36,256 bases of DNA from Halorubrum amylolyticum (GCF_004114995.1 NZ_SDJP01000003.1:223119-259374); one strand, 5' to 3'; shown: positions 15,996-27,030, numbered from the stretch's first letter. Made by a program: numbers and translations. Notes: generated by a model from the sequence alone, not told the origin.

Positions 15996-16679
15996 ATGTA
16001 TCTGATCGTCGTGGGCGCGGGCGACATCGGGACGCCGCTCGTCGAACTCGCGACCGAGAGCGGGAACGAGGTCGTCGTCATCGAGCGCGACGAGGGGCGG
16101 GCGGAGCGCGCGTCGAGACAGTACGACTGTCTCGTTCTCAACGACGACGCGACCTCGAAGGAGACGCTGCAGGACGCCGGCGCCGACCGCGCCGACGCGC
16201 TCATCTCGACGACGGATCAGGACGCGACGAACATCATGGTCTGTCTGCTGGCACAGGAGCTGTCGGTCCCGAACATCGTGTCCGTCGTCCACAACCCCGA
16301 TCACATGAGCGTGTTCGAACAGATCGGCGTCAACACGATGCAGAACCCGCAGAGCCTGATCGCGGAGTACCTGTATCGCGCGGTGAGCCGCCCGTCTGTC
16401 GTCGACTTCATGCACATCGGCGAGGAGGCGGAGGTGTTCGAGATCACCGTGGGGGCCGACGCGCCGATCGCCGGGAAGACGCTGCGCGAGGCCGACGAGG
16501 CGGACCTCATGAGCGGACAGACGCTGATCGTCGCCGTCGAGCGCGACGGGGAGGGAACGCCGATAACCCCTCGCGGGAACACGCGGATCGAGGCGGGCGA
16601 CCTGCTCACGGTGTACTCGGGAGAGGGGGCGACCCCCGAGGTGACGGACGTGTTCGGCCACCCGGAGGACCACGACTGA
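15996..16679 (+). CDS. trkA: TrkA, potassium uptake regulatory subunit (single RCK)
   Basis: 227 residues: one RCK_N domain with MYLIVVGAGDIGTPLVELA (GxGxxG near 8-13) and an acidic ribose-binding end VVVIERDEGRAERA, then a TrkA-C domain (about 140-220, ITVGADAPIAGKTLREADE). This is half the length of the other TrkA in the window, so it should assemble as a conventional tetramer of single RCK pairs. It regulates the TrkH encoded immediately downstream (the stop TGA at 16677-16679 is followed by ATG 16681). ATG 15996 begins at the first Rossmann strand. Confidence 0.92.
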   Translation: MYLIVVGAGDIGTPLVELATESGNEVVVIERDEGRAERASRQYDCLVLNDDATSKETLQDAGADRADALISTTDQDATNIMVCLLAQELSVPNIVSVVHNPDHMSVFEQIGVNTMQNPQSLIAEYLYRAVSRPSVVDFMHIGEEAEVFEITVGADAPIAGKTLREADEADLMSGQTLIVAVERDGEGTPITPRGNTRIEAGDLLTVYSGEGATPEVTDVFGHPEDHD

Positions 16680-16680
16680 G

Positions 16681-18375
16681 ATGGCCGGACGGAACGAGAG
16701 CCGAGTTTCGAGCGATCTGGCGATCATCGGTCGTGACATCGGCTCGCTCCTCCTGATGGAGGCCGGACTGATGACCGTCTCGGTCGTCGTCGCCCTCGGA
16801 TTCGCCGAGCTTCACGCCGCGCTCGGGTTCCTCGTCGCGGGCGGGATGACGGCCCTCGTCGGCGGACTCGCTAATCGCCGGTTCGCCGACGCCCCGAAGC
16901 CGAAGATGAAACACGGCATGGTGATCGCCGCCGGCGGGTGGCTCATGGTCGCCTGCTTCGGCGCCCTCCCGCTGTTCCTCACGGCGTGGGTGACGCCGCC
17001 GGCCGCCATGGACGCGTTCGTTCCCGCCGCGGCGGACACGTCGTCGTGGGAGTCGATCCGCGTCGGCGGGACCGCCACGCTCTCCAGTCTCGCCTACTTC
17101 CGCGACCCGCTACACGCCCTCTTCGAGAGCATGAGCGGCTGGACCGGAAGCGGTCTGACGATGGCGGTCCACGAGCCGTCGCTGCCGCGGGCGGTGCAGT
17201 GGTGGCGGTCGTTCATTCAGTGGGTCGGCGGCGTCGGCGTCATCGTTCTCACCGTCTCCATCCTCGCGCGCCCCGGAAGCGGAAGCTACGCGCTCTACCG
17301 GAGCGAGGCCCGCGAGCGGAAGATCCACCCGAGCGTCGTCTCGACGGTCCGGACGGTCTGGAAGCTCGTGGTCGCGTACACCCTGTTGGCGTTCGCGACG
17401 CTGTTCGTCGCGATCCGCGCGAGCGGGAGCACGTACGCCGAGTCGCTGTCGCTCGGAGAGACCGCGTGGCAGGCCCTCAACCACGCGATGACGGGCCTCA
17501 CGACCGGCGGGTTCTCCGTCACGGACAACTCGATCGCGACGTACGGCTCGCCGCTGGTCGAGGCCGCGCTGCTGCCGATAATGATCCTCGGTGCGATCGC
17601 GTTCCCGGTCCACTACGTCGTGCTCAGTGATCGGAGCGCGCGGGAGCTAGCCGGGGACCTCCAGACCCGGTGGCTGTTCGCCCTGCTCGGAGCCGGCGTC
17701 CTCGCGCTCTCGCTACAGAACGTCGCGTCCGTCTCGACGGCCTCCGGCGCGTTCGCGACGCGGTCGTTCCTTCCGCTTTCCGTGCCGGTGTTCGACGCGG
17801 CGCAGCTCGACGCGGTGCGGGACTCGACGTTCCAGTGGATCAGCGCCCTGACCTGCACCGGCTTCCAGTCGGCACCGATCGGTCGCTGGCTCGCCGGCGC
17901 GAAAGTGATGGTCGTCGGCGCGATGGTGCTCGGCGGCGCGGCCGGGTCCACGGTCGGCGGCATCAAGATCGTCCGCGGCTACACGGTCGCGCGCGGCATC
18001 GCGTGGCAGTTCTCCCGGGTGTTTCTGCCGAAAAGCGCCGTCGTCACCGCCCATATCGGCGATCGGACGTTAGACCGCGAGACGATGGAACGGGAGTTCG
18101 GAGAGGCCGCCATCGTCACCCTGCTGTGGATCGTCGCGCTCGTCGCGGGGAGCCTCGTCCTGATCAACGTCGCCGGCCCGGAGTTCGGCTACGCCGACGC
18201 GCTGTTCGAGGTTGCGAGCGCCCAGGGGAACGTGGGGCTCTCGTCGGGGATCACCGGACCGTCGATGTCGCCGCTGGCCGAGGGGATGTTCGTCCTCAAC
18301 ATGTGGATCGGCCGGCTGGAGATCATCCCGGTACTCGTGTTCGCCCGGGCCGCGCTGTACGGCCTGAATCCGTGA
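16681..18375 (+). CDS. trkH: TrkH, potassium-translocating subunit (second copy)
   Basis: 564 residues, about 40 longer than the first TrkH. The filter loops are SMSGWTGSGLTMAV, MTGLTTGGFSVTDN, LTCTGFQSAPIGRW and AQGNVGLSSGITGPS. The first and last depart more from the SGFTTTGA-type consensus than those of the other copy, so ion selectivity or affinity may differ. The gate loop GGAAGSTVGGIKIVRG is present, as is the C-terminal MWIGRLEIIPVLVF. The N-terminus has a short polar extension (MAGRNESRVSSDLAIIGRD) before the first helix. It is translationally close to its TrkA, only one base after the stop. Confidence 0.92.
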   Translation: MAGRNESRVSSDLAIIGRDIGSLLLMEAGLMTVSVVVALGFAELHAALGFLVAGGMTALVGGLANRRFADAPKPKMKHGMVIAAGGWLMVACFGALPLFLTAWVTPPAAMDAFVPAAADTSSWESIRVGGTATLSSLAYFRDPLHALFESMSGWTGSGLTMAVHEPSLPRAVQWWRSFIQWVGGVGVIVLTVSILARPGSGSYALYRSEARERKIHPSVVSTVRTVWKLVVAYTLLAFATLFVAIRASGSTYAESLSLGETAWQALNHAMTGLTTGGFSVTDNSIATYGSPLVEAALLPIMILGAIAFPVHYVVLSDRSARELAGDLQTRWLFALLGAGVLALSLQNVASVSTASGAFATRSFLPLSVPVFDAAQLDAVRDSTFQWISALTCTGFQSAPIGRWLAGAKVMVVGAMVLGGAAGSTVGGIKIVRGYTVARGIAWQFSRVFLPKSAVVTAHIGDRTLDRETMEREFGEAAIVTLLWIVALVAGSLVLINVAGPEFGYADALFEVASAQGNVGLSSGITGPSMSPLAEGMFVLNMWIGRLEIIPVLVFARAALYGLNP

Positions 18376-18454
18376 TAGTGATTCGGCGTCTTTCGACACC
18401 GTCAATGAAACTATTCGCAGTAATCACTATGAGACCGGCGGCCGGCCACCGGGG

Positions 18455-18814
18455 TCAGTCGTCGTCCTCGGTGTTCACGCGGCCTACGAACGACCAGTGG
18501 ACCTCGTGGGTCCCGTCGGGGAGGGGCTCGTCGGTGACGTGGTAGAGGTACGGACCGTGCGGACAGTCGTCACAGTCCTCCTCGCAGAAGTGCTGTTTCA
18601 CGACCGCGGTGTACCCCTCGTGTTCGGTGACGCGGAGGATGTTGTCGCCGGGTTCCGGATCGATCGGGAACTCCGTCGTCTCGTGAAACTGGAGCAGTTC
18701 CTGAGCGAAGACGATCGCGTTGCGGAGTTCGTCGGGCGGTGACTCCTCCAAGTCGGCGGCGATTCGATCGGACAGACCTTCCGGCGGTTCGGGAGTCCGC
18801 GAGGGGTCGGTCAT
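18455..18814 (-). CDS. Small haloarchaeal protein with CxxxCxxCxH motif
   Basis: 119 residues and not recognised as a named family. The N-terminal half is an acidic helical region (ELRNAIVFAQELLQFHETTE, about 29-48). The second half has beta-type sequence with a compact cysteine/histidine cluster C77-x3-C81-x2-C84-x-H86 (HFCEEDCDDCPHGPYLYHV), a plausible single Zn site or redox site. The end (THEVHWSFVGRVNTEDDD) looks like a final strand with an acidic tail. Start ATG 18814 was chosen because upstream in-frame sequence is Arg-rich and outside the expected fold. It is convergent with the second trkH and divergent from the mutase gene. Confidence 0.65.
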   Translation of the reverse strand: MTDPSRTPEPPEGLSDRIAADLEESPPDELRNAIVFAQELLQFHETTEFPIDPEPGDNILRVTEHEGYTAVVKQHFCEEDCDDCPHGPYLYHVTDEPLPDGTHEVHWSFVGRVNTEDDD

Positions 18815-18908
18815 GGGTACGCGTTCGCTCCGCGAGCATTTAACAGGTCCGCGGGTGGTAGGGCTCCGAGAAAAGCGGACGCAGCCCACTCCCGCCCAAA
18901 ATATAATG

Positions 18909-18919
18909 AATATTTATGC
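18909..18919 (+). promoter_or_regulatory. TATA box of the methylmalonyl-CoA mutase gene
   Basis: The AT-rich AATATTTATGC lies 24-34 nt before ATG 18943 in otherwise GC-rich DNA, the typical spacing for a leaderless haloarchaeal transcript. More AT-rich sequence (AAAATATAATG) extends upstream. Confidence 0.65.
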
Positions 18920-18942
18920 TTAACGGGCGGGTACCCGAAGAT

Positions 18943-20643
<1,701 letters not shown>

Positions 20644-20817
20644 CGCGGAAAACGGACGCGGAGTCCGGGAGTGTCGACCGAATCACGACGACGCGCCGAC
20701 GGCGTTTCACGCGGAGGAGCCGACCGGGGGGCGAGCCGACCGCGCGGGGGGGACGACCGGGCGTGACCGGACGGGAGAGCCGACGGGGACCGGGAGAGAC
20801 GGGACGAGTCGGCCGGA

Positions 20818-21054
20818 TCAGAGGCCGTCGATCGCGCGAGCGGACTCCGCGCACCACGCGTTGCCCCGGCGCCCGGTCGATCGCAGTTCGAGTTCGACGA
20901 CGGAACCGCTGTCGAGGTCCGACAGCTCCGCTTCCACCTCGGGGTCGTCGTACTCGACGACGTGCAGCGTCTCGTTTCGGGGATATTCGCGGAGCGTAAC
21001 CGCCCCGTGGTCGTTACACGCCTTGACGACGGTGTACTTCCCGGTACGATTCAT
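20818..21054 (-). CDS. Small conserved haloarchaeal protein, function unknown
   Basis: 78 residues, compact and beta-rich (GKYTVVKACNDHGAVTLREY, ETLHVVEYDDPEVEAELSDL, GSVVELELRSTGRRGNAW) with two cysteines (KAC and WCAES). No catalytic motif is visible; it resembles small haloarchaeal DUF proteins, but I cannot name the family with certainty. A TATA-like TATAACC (21083-21089, read on the minus strand) lies about 30 nt before the start, consistent with a leaderless mRNA. Met at 21057 would add one residue. It is divergent from the phosphopantothenate synthetase gene, sharing a 112-bp intergenic region. The 174 nt between it and the mutase gene contain nothing recognisable. Confidence 0.65.
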   Translation of the reverse strand: MNRTGKYTVVKACNDHGAVTLREYPRNETLHVVEYDDPEVEAELSDLDSGSVVELELRSTGRRGNAWCAESARAIDGL

Positions 21055-21136
21055 CACATCGTGACAATACGTGTCGGTAGGGTATAACCTTTATGTGGTT
21101 TGTTACCATGGGAGAACAACCGCGGTGGAACGGGGG

Positions 21137-21144
21137 CTTTTACT
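21137..21144 (+). promoter_or_regulatory. TATA-like box for phosphopantothenate synthetase
   Basis: CTTTTACT lies 23-30 nt before ATG 21167, as in leaderless haloarchaeal promoters. Confidence 0.45.
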
Positions 21145-21166
21145 CCGACCGTCGCCAGATCACGTT

Positions 21167-21970
21167 ATGACGGAGACGGAGATCCCCGAGGACCACCCGC
21201 GTTACGCCTCGCTCGTGACGCGTCACCGGATCGAGGCGGGCGTGGAGCAGGGGATCACCTCGAAGCAGGGGCTCATCGCGCAGGGCCGCGGCGAGGCGTT
21301 CGACTACCTCCTCGGCGAGCGGACGCTCCCGAGCGCTGACGCCGCCGCGCGCGCCGCCGCGGCGACGCTCCTCGCGGCCGATCATCCGGTGCTCTCGGTG
21401 AACGGTAACGTCGCGGCGCTGGCGCCCGCGGAGACGGTCGAGCTGGCCGAGGCGGTCGACGCCGACGTCGAGGTGAACCTCTTCAACCACACCGACGAGC
21501 GCGTCCGCCGGATCGCCGACCACCTCCGCGATCACGGCGCGGACGAGGTGAAGGGTCTGGCCGGCGACGGCGAGATCCCCGGACTGGACCACGCCCGCGG
21601 CGTCGTCGACGCCGACGGGATCGCGGCGGCCGACGTGGTCGTCGTCCCGCTCGAGGACGGGGACCGCGCCGAGGCGCTCGACGCGATGGGGAAAACCGAG
21701 ATCGTGATCGACCTGAATCCGGGCAGCCGGTCGCCCCGTACCGCCGACATCCCGATCATCGACAATCTGATCCGGGCGGTGCCGAACGTCACGGCCCACG
21801 CGCGCGAGCTGGCCGACGCCTCTCCCGCGGCGCGTCGCGACGCGATCGACTCGTTCGACGCCGCCGAGGCGCTCGCCGGCGCGGAGGCCGCCATCCGCGA
21901 CGGATCGTTCGAGACGCCCGACGACGAGGACTCGAACGACGAGATACGCGACGACACGTCCGCTCGCTGA
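21167..21970 (+). CDS. 4-phosphopantoate--beta-alanine ligase (archaeal phosphopantothenate synthetase)
   Basis: 267 residues matching the archaeal phosphopantothenate synthetase family (DUF137). The N-terminus EIPEDHPRYASLVTRHRIEA, the following GVEQGITSKQGLIAQGRGEA and the segments ALLAADHPVLSVNGNVAAL-like, VEVNLFNHTDERV and TEIVIDLNPGSRSPRTADIP are family hallmarks. It joins 4-phosphopantoate to beta-alanine using ATP, replacing the bacterial pantothenate route to coenzyme A. The acidic tail after about 245 is haloarchaeal decoration. ATG 21167 fits the promoter; the longer frame from 21071 adds unrelated sequence. The next CoA enzyme, CoaBC, is encoded 2.4 kb downstream. Confidence 0.92.
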   Translation: MTETEIPEDHPRYASLVTRHRIEAGVEQGITSKQGLIAQGRGEAFDYLLGERTLPSADAAARAAAATLLAADHPVLSVNGNVAALAPAETVELAEAVDADVEVNLFNHTDERVRRIADHLRDHGADEVKGLAGDGEIPGLDHARGVVDADGIAAADVVVVPLEDGDRAEALDAMGKTEIVIDLNPGSRSPRTADIPIIDNLIRAVPNVTAHARELADASPAARRDAIDSFDAAEALAGAEAAIRDGSFETPDDEDSNDEIRDDTSAR

Positions 21971-22018
21971 CGAATCCGGCGTTGTCGGCGTCGGAAGTGC
22001 AAAGTCGGCTGAGAGCGT

Positions 22019-22477
22019 ATGGCACGCATGGAGCTCGACGAGACGGACCGCGAGATCCTCCGGATTCTACAGGAGGACGCCCGGACGCCGTTCTCGGAGG
22101 TCGCGCGCCGCATCGACATGTCCAGCGCGACCGTCCACGACCGGGTGAACCGCATGGAGGAGGCGGGGGTCATCGAGGGGTACCACGCGTCGATCGACCC
22201 CAAGGCGGTCGGCTACGGCGTCGGCGCCTTCGTCGGCCTCCGCGTCGAACAGGGGCGCGAGGAGGACGCCTTAGAGCGGCTCCGCGAGATCGACGGCGTC
22301 CGCGAGATCCATCTGACCACCGGCGAGTGGGACGTGATCCTCAAGGTCGTCGCGGCCGACACGGACAGCCTCCGCGAGCTGATGTTCAAGCGCGTCGCGG
22401 AGATGGAGGGGTTCTCCCGGTCGCAGACGATGATCATCCTCGGCACCGACTATCAGTCGGACGGGCCGCCGGTCTGA
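22019..22477 (+). CDS. Lrp/AsnC-family transcriptional regulator
   Basis: 152 residues with an N-terminal winged helix-turn-helix ([20 protein letters not shown], then [20 protein letters not shown]) and a C-terminal RAM/AsnC effector domain ([35 protein letters not shown]). It is likely a dimeric or octameric DNA-binding protein responding to an amino acid or related metabolite. Start at 22019 or the internal ATG 22028 (MELDETD) cannot be decided; the second gives the commonest family N-terminus. Its target is unknown. It stands between the phosphopantothenate synthetase and a DUF63 gene on the same strand. Confidence 0.9.
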   Translation: MARMELDETDREILRILQEDARTPFSEVARRIDMSSATVHDRVNRMEEAGVIEGYHASIDPKAVGYGVGAFVGLRVEQGREEDALERLREIDGVREIHLTTGEWDVILKVVAADTDSLRELMFKRVAEMEGFSRSQTMIILGTDYQSDGPPV

Positions 22478-22550
22478 CCCCCGCCCTCGGCGAGCGGCGC
22501 GACGGCGCGGGACCGGAACCCTCAATTCGGGGACTCCCCCAACGGAGAGC

Positions 22551-23705
22551 ATGAGCACACGGGTCGAGGAGCGGTTCGGGCTGTCGCCGGAACGCGCGTG
22601 GGCGGCGGTCGTCGGCGCCGTCGCGGCGCTGCTCGCGGTCGGGTCCGTCGTCTTCCCGCGGATCGTGTACGACCGGTTCCTCTGGCGGTACTTCTGGGGG
22701 CCGGTCGCGGCCGACGGACAGGGCGCGCAGTGCGCCGTCCGCGACGCGGGCGGGACCGAGCTGCTCGGGAGTTCGTCAGCGTGTTCGGCGGCCGTCGAGG
22801 CCGGCGAGGTCGTCGCGTTCCCGGGGTACACCACATTCTCGACCGTGAGCTACGTCGTCATCTTACTGGCGATGCTGATCGGCGTGGTCTTCCTCCTCCG
22901 CCGGCTGGAGATCGGAACCGAGCTGCGGTTCTTCTACGCGCTGTTCCCGTTCATGCTGCTCGGCGGCGCCCTCCGCACCGTCGAGGACTCGGGGGTCGCC
23001 GCGATGCGGGCCGGCGTGGAGCCGCTGATCCCGTTCCCGGCGAGCGCGCTACTCATCAGCCCGTTCATCTACTTCACCGTCTTCGGCGTGACGCTCGCGT
23101 GCGTCCTTGCGGCGTACTCGCTCGAAGGCCGGGGCGTGGTCGACGACTACGCCCGCCCCCTGTTCGCGATGGGCGCCGTCGCGCTCGCGGCCGCGTTCGG
23201 CTACCTCTCGTACCTCTCGGCCGCGACCGACTACGTCCAGTTCTACCCGATCGTCCTCGCGTTGACGCTGGGGATCGCGACCGCGGCGACCGCGGTCACG
23301 TGGAAGCTCGCGACCGCGTTCGCGCCCGAGGTCCGACAGGGGACCGGCGTCGCGGGGATCGTCATCATCTGGGGCCACGCGATAGACGGCGTCGCCAACG
23401 TGATCGGGCTCAACTGGATGCCGGCGCTGACGGGGACGGCGAACCTCGTCCCGAAACACGTCGTCAACGAGCTGATCGTCGACTGGACCGGTCGCCTGCT
23501 CCCGCAGTCGATCGTCTCGGTCACGGGCGACGCGTGGCCGTTCCTGCTGGTGAAGCTCGTGGCGGCGACGTTCGTCGTCTGGGTGTTCAACGGCGAGCTG
23601 TTCGAGGAGTCGCCGCGCTACACGCTGCTGTTGCTCATCACGGTGCTCGCGGTCGGGCTCGGTCCAGGGAGCCGTGACATGCTGCGCGCGACGTTCGGGA
23701 TCTGA
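22551..23705 (+). CDS. DUF63 family polytopic membrane protein
   Basis: 384 residues with about nine hydrophobic segments. DUF63 hallmarks are present: an N-terminal helix ending [20 protein letters not shown], the loop [67 protein letters not shown] and [12 protein letters not shown]. Conserved polar residues inside membrane segments (Arg/Glu in LRTVEDSG and His/Asp in WGHAIDG) suggest a transport or enzymatic membrane function, but the family has no assigned role that I know of. The segment [20 protein letters not shown] forms an extracytoplasmic loop with two cysteines that could pair. Confidence 0.85.
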   Translation: MSTRVEERFGLSPERAWAAVVGAVAALLAVGSVVFPRIVYDRFLWRYFWGPVAADGQGAQCAVRDAGGTELLGSSSACSAAVEAGEVVAFPGYTTFSTVSYVVILLAMLIGVVFLLRRLEIGTELRFFYALFPFMLLGGALRTVEDSGVAAMRAGVEPLIPFPASALLISPFIYFTVFGVTLACVLAAYSLEGRGVVDDYARPLFAMGAVALAAAFGYLSYLSAATDYVQFYPIVLALTLGIATAATAVTWKLATAFAPEVRQGTGVAGIVIIWGHAIDGVANVIGLNWMPALTGTANLVPKHVVNELIVDWTGRLLPQSIVSVTGDAWPFLLVKLVAATFVVWVFNGELFEESPRYTLLLLITVLAVGLGPGSRDMLRATFGI

Positions 23706-23781
23706 GATCGCTCGGGACGGGCTCACCCGCGCCCGGAACACGCGACGGAAGCGACAAGTGCGGGGGGCGACGAGCGGGGCC

Positions 23782-24291
23782 ATGGTGAACGCTCCACGAC
23801 GACGCGTGCTGGCGGCCGCGGCGACCGGATCGACGCTCTCGCTGGCCGGCTGTGGATCGCTCGGGTCCGGTGGCGACGCGGGGTCCGACGGCGCGGCACA
23901 GACCGACGGGACGAACGGGACCAGCGACGAGGGCGGCGACGGCGACGCGGCCGCGACCGTCGCGGTCGACATCCAAGAGGACCTCCAGGCGACGCGGGCG
24001 GAGGTCCAGAGTCGGCTTCAGGAGGGCAACATCAGTCGTGAGGAAGCGCAGACCGAGATCCGCGAGGCCCAACTCGACCTCCTCGACGAGGCCGTCTCCG
24101 CCGTCGAGGCGTACGCCGCCGACACCGCCGGGCTCGCCGTCAGTCGGACGAACGGGCGCGCGGGGGCCGTCCTCGTCTCCGGTGACCCGGCCGCGGTGCT
24201 CGGTGTGCTCGACGCCGAGGGCGTGACGGCGCTGCTCTCGCCGGACGACTTCCCCGAACCGCAGGACGACGCGGCGAACGCCTCGGCCTGA
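23782..24291 (+). CDS. Haloarchaeal lipoprotein of unknown function
   Basis: 169 residues. The short N-terminus MVNAPRRRVLAAAATGSTLS with an RRR and a lipobox LAGC (Cys24) indicates export, probably by Tat, and lipid anchoring. A Gly/Asp/Thr-rich linker follows (to about 55), then a charged helical region likely to form a coiled coil (EVQSRLQEGNISREEAQTEI, about 74-93) and a small alpha/beta tail (GRAGAVLVSGDPAAVLGVLD). No family is recognised. ATG 23782 was chosen because the signal sequence begins there; upstream in-frame sequence is Arg-rich. The gene is 76 nt after the DUF63 gene. Confidence 0.7.
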   Translation: MVNAPRRRVLAAAATGSTLSLAGCGSLGSGGDAGSDGAAQTDGTNGTSDEGGDGDAAATVAVDIQEDLQATRAEVQSRLQEGNISREEAQTEIREAQLDLLDEAVSAVEAYAADTAGLAVSRTNGRAGAVLVSGDPAAVLGVLDAEGVTALLSPDDFPEPQDDAANASA

Positions 24292-24348
24292 CGGACGCGG
24301 AGGGGAGTTCCGGACGCCCCGGCGCGCGCGTCGGTTCCGCAACGACAC

Positions 24349-24356
24349 CTTATAAG
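24349..24356 (+). promoter_or_regulatory. TATA box of coaBC
   Basis: CTTATAAG, a palindromic TATA element 27-34 nt before ATG 24383, consistent with a leaderless transcript. Confidence 0.65.
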
Positions 24357-24382
24357 CCGTCGGGGCGGGAACCCTCCCGGTA

Positions 24383-25552
24383 ATGCTACAGGGGGTCAAC
24401 GTCGCGCTCGGCGTCTCGGGGAGCATCGCGGCGGTGAAGGTCGTCGAACTCGCCCACGAGCTGCGGCGTCAGGGAGCGAGCGTCCGCGCCGTCATGTCCC
24501 CGGCGGCGACGAACATCGTCCACCCGTGGGCGGTCGACTTCGCGACCGACGAGCCCGTCGTCACCGAGATCACCGGCGACGTCGAACACGTAGAGCTGTG
24601 CGGCCGAGACGGGTGGGCCGACGCGCTCCTGCTCGCGCCCGCGACCGCGAACACCGCGGGGAAGGTCGCGGCCGCGATCGACGACACCCCGGTCACCACC
24701 TGCGCGACGACCGCGCTCGGCGCGGACGTGCCGGTCGTGATGGCGCCCGCCATGCACGAGCCGATGTACGACCACCCGGGCGTCCTCGACGCGCTCGACC
24801 GGCTGGAGGCGTGGGGCGTGCGGTTCGCCGACCCCCGGGTCGAGGAGGGGAAGGCGAAGATCGCCGCGGAAGAGGACATCGTGACCGAGGTCGCCCACGC
24901 GACCACGCCGCCGTCGCTTACGGGGACCCACGTCGTCGTCACCGCGGGCGCGACGAAAGAGCGGATCGACCCGATCCGGATCTTAACGAACCGGGCGTCG
25001 GGGAAGACGGGCCGAGCGGTCGCCCGGGCGCTGTACGTCCGGGGCGCGACCGTGACGCTGGTGCAGGACGGCCCGGCGGTCCCCTACGCCGACGTGGTCG
25101 CGGTCGAGACCGCGACGGAGATGATGGGGGCGTGCCGCCGGACCGCCGCCACCGCCGACGCGCTGGTCTCCGCGGCGGCCATCTCCGATTTCACCGCCGA
25201 CGCGGTCGACGAGAAGATCCGGTCCGGGTCGCCGCTGTCGGTCGATCTGGAGCCGACGCCGAAGCTGATCGACTCGGTGCGTGAGGCGTACCCGGACCTC
25301 CCGATCGTCGGGTTCAAAGCGGAGACGTCCGGCGACGACGCGGCGATGGTCGCCGAGGCCGAGCGGATTCGCGACCGGGTCGGGCTCGCGTTCGTCGTCG
25401 CCAACGACGCGAGCGTGATGGGCGACGACGAGACCCGCGTCCTCCTCGTCGGCGACGAGGGCACCGAGCCGGTGGAGGCCGTCGGTTCGAAGGACGCCGT
25501 CGCCGGCCGGATCGCCGACAGGCTGGCGGCGGCGCTCGGCCGCTCGGAGTGA
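24383..25552 (+). CDS. coaBC: Bifunctional phosphopantothenoylcysteine decarboxylase/ligase
   Basis: 389 residues. The N-terminal flavoprotein decarboxylase domain (CoaC, about 1-175) has GVSGSIAAVKVVELAHELRR, the catalytic His69 in GDVEHVELCGR, the flavin-binding ATANTAGKVA and the PAMHEPMY clamp. The C-terminal synthetase domain (CoaB, from about 184) has VVTAGATKERIDPIRILTN, the RASGKTGRAVA loop, SAAAISDFT, the phosphopantothenate lysine region PTPKLI and VGFKAET, and the conserved VVANDASVMG. It ligates cysteine to 4'-phosphopantothenate and decarboxylates the product to 4'-phosphopantetheine, the step after the phosphopantothenate synthetase encoded at 21167. Both domains look intact. 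Confidence 0.95.
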   Translation: MLQGVNVALGVSGSIAAVKVVELAHELRRQGASVRAVMSPAATNIVHPWAVDFATDEPVVTEITGDVEHVELCGRDGWADALLLAPATANTAGKVAAAIDDTPVTTCATTALGADVPVVMAPAMHEPMYDHPGVLDALDRLEAWGVRFADPRVEEGKAKIAAEEDIVTEVAHATTPPSLTGTHVVVTAGATKERIDPIRILTNRASGKTGRAVARALYVRGATVTLVQDGPAVPYADVVAVETATEMMGACRRTAATADALVSAAAISDFTADAVDEKIRSGSPLSVDLEPTPKLIDSVREAYPDLPIVGFKAETSGDDAAMVAEAERIRDRVGLAFVVANDASVMGDDETRVLLVGDEGTEPVEAVGSKDAVAGRIADRLAAALGRSE

Positions 25553-25716
25553 GGGTCCCGGGGACGGACGGCGGGGTCGATCCCCGACGGCGGCCCCTCG
25601 TTCGCCCCGAAACCGTCGCGGATACAAACTGTTTTGAGTCGGTAGAGAAAGGATCGGGACAGAGATACACATGTGCATAGAGACGGCGAACCGCGGTTCC
25701 GTCGGAGGTGTGGTGG

Positions 25717-27030
25717 GTGGCTGACACCGACGCCGGCGGCGATACCGCCGACAGCGACCCCGGCGACCCCGGCGACCCCGGCGACCCCGGCGACGACGCG
25801 GAGCGCGACTCTCCGTCTGCGCCGGTCGGGGGGCTCGTCGTCCCCGTGGAGCCCACGCCGACCCTGCGGGCGACGATAACCCACGCGGTAGAGACGGCGG
25901 TCGACGGGGGGTTCTCGACGATCCACCTCGTGGAGATCGCGTCGTGGCGGAACGGCGACCCCGGCGTCGCGGACCGCGCGGCGGCGGCCGAACGGGTCCT
26001 CGAACGCGCCGAGGCGTGGGCGACCTCCGACCTCGACGACATCGACGGGGAGCACGATCCGGTGACGGTCGTGACGGAGCTCATCGGCGCCGACGAGTAC
26101 CTGTTCGGCCCCGACGACTACGTCCGAGTGCTCGCCGCCTACGCGGAGGAGCACGGCGCCGGCGCGGTGCTGCTCGACCCGGAGTACTCGCCCGTCGGCA
26201 ACACCACCCTGCTCCAGCCGCTGGAGTTCGCGCTGTCGAACACCTCGCTGACGGTCGAGACGGCGCCGGTGACGCGGCCGACCCGGCGCGAACGGCTCCG
26301 GAGCGACGCGACCGGGAAGCGGTTCGTCGCGATGTTCGGGCTCTCGCTGGCCTTCTACCTCGTGCTCGGCGATCCCCTCTACTGGTTCGACTGGGCGACC
26401 GGGATCGCGACCGCAGCGATCGTCTCGATCACCCTCTCGCGGGTCAGCATCGACATCGAACCGGCGGTCCCGCGGACCCCGATGCGGGTGTTTCGCGGCG
26501 TGATCTACGTTCCGGTCCTCCTCTTCGAGATCGTCAAGGCGAACGTCGAGGTCGCCCGAGTGATACTGGACCCGCGGCTCCCGATCGAGCCGACGATGAA
26601 CCGGATGCGCGTGATCGTCGGCAGCGGGCTCCCGCTGATGACGCTCGCGAACTCGATCACGCTGACGCCGGGGACGCTGACGGTCCGCGCCCGCGACAGC
26701 GACCTGTACGTCCACTCGCTCATCCCGTCGGCCCGCGACGGGCTCTTCGACGGGTCTCTGGAGCGCTGGACGCGGTTCGTCTACTACGGACGGGCGTCGG
26801 CCCGGCTCCCGACCCCCCGCGAGCGCGACGACTGCGCGATCTTGCAGGGGCCGGACGCGACCGAGGAGCTGCCGATCGCCGCGGCCGACGGCGGTGCCGC
26901 GACTACAGCGGTAGACGGCTCGCCGACCGAACGCGACGATGAGGACCGCAAGGACCGCAAGGACCGCAAGGACCGCAAGGACCGCAAGGACCGCAAGGAC
27001 CGCGGGGCGGCGGAGGTGACCGACGAATGA
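25717..27030 (+). CDS. mrpE: Mrp-type cation/proton antiporter subunit E with N-terminal USP-like domain
   Basis: About 437 residues, far longer than the roughly 160 of bacterial MrpE. The N-terminus is a (GDP)n low-complexity tract, then a universal-stress-protein-like alpha/beta domain ([20 protein letters not shown] to [13 protein letters not shown], about 40-190). The MrpE core follows: [52 protein letters not shown] and [14 protein letters not shown]. The C-terminus ends in six DRK triplets encoded by a 9-bp repeat. GTG 25717 was preferred because GGAGGTG (25704-25710) sits about 6 nt before it; GTG 25708 would add three residues. This is the first gene of a nine-gene operon; its stop overlaps mrpF (ATGA). 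Confidence 0.9.
   Translation: MADTDAGGDTADSDPGDPGDPGDPGDDAERDSPSAPVGGLVVPVEPTPTLRATITHAVETAVDGGFSTIHLVEIASWRNGDPGVADRAAAAERVLERAEAWATSDLDDIDGEHDPVTVVTELIGADEYLFGPDDYVRVLAAYAEEHGAGAVLLDPEYSPVGNTTLLQPLEFALSNTSLTVETAPVTRPTRRERLRSDATGKRFVAMFGLSLAFYLVLGDPLYWFDWATGIATAAIVSITLSRVSIDIEPAVPRTPMRVFRGVIYVPVLLFEIVKANVEVARVILDPRLPIEPTMNRMRVIVGSGLPLMTLANSITLTPGTLTVRARDSDLYVHSLIPSARDGLFDGSLERWTRFVYYGRASARLPTPRERDDCAILQGPDATEELPIAAADGGAATTAVDGSPTERDDEDRKDRKDRKDRKDRKDRKDRGAAEVTDE

Noticed and set aside
20644..20817. Possible gene between the mutase and the small protein
   Set aside because: Only G-rich low-complexity sequence; no convincing start, domain or structure.
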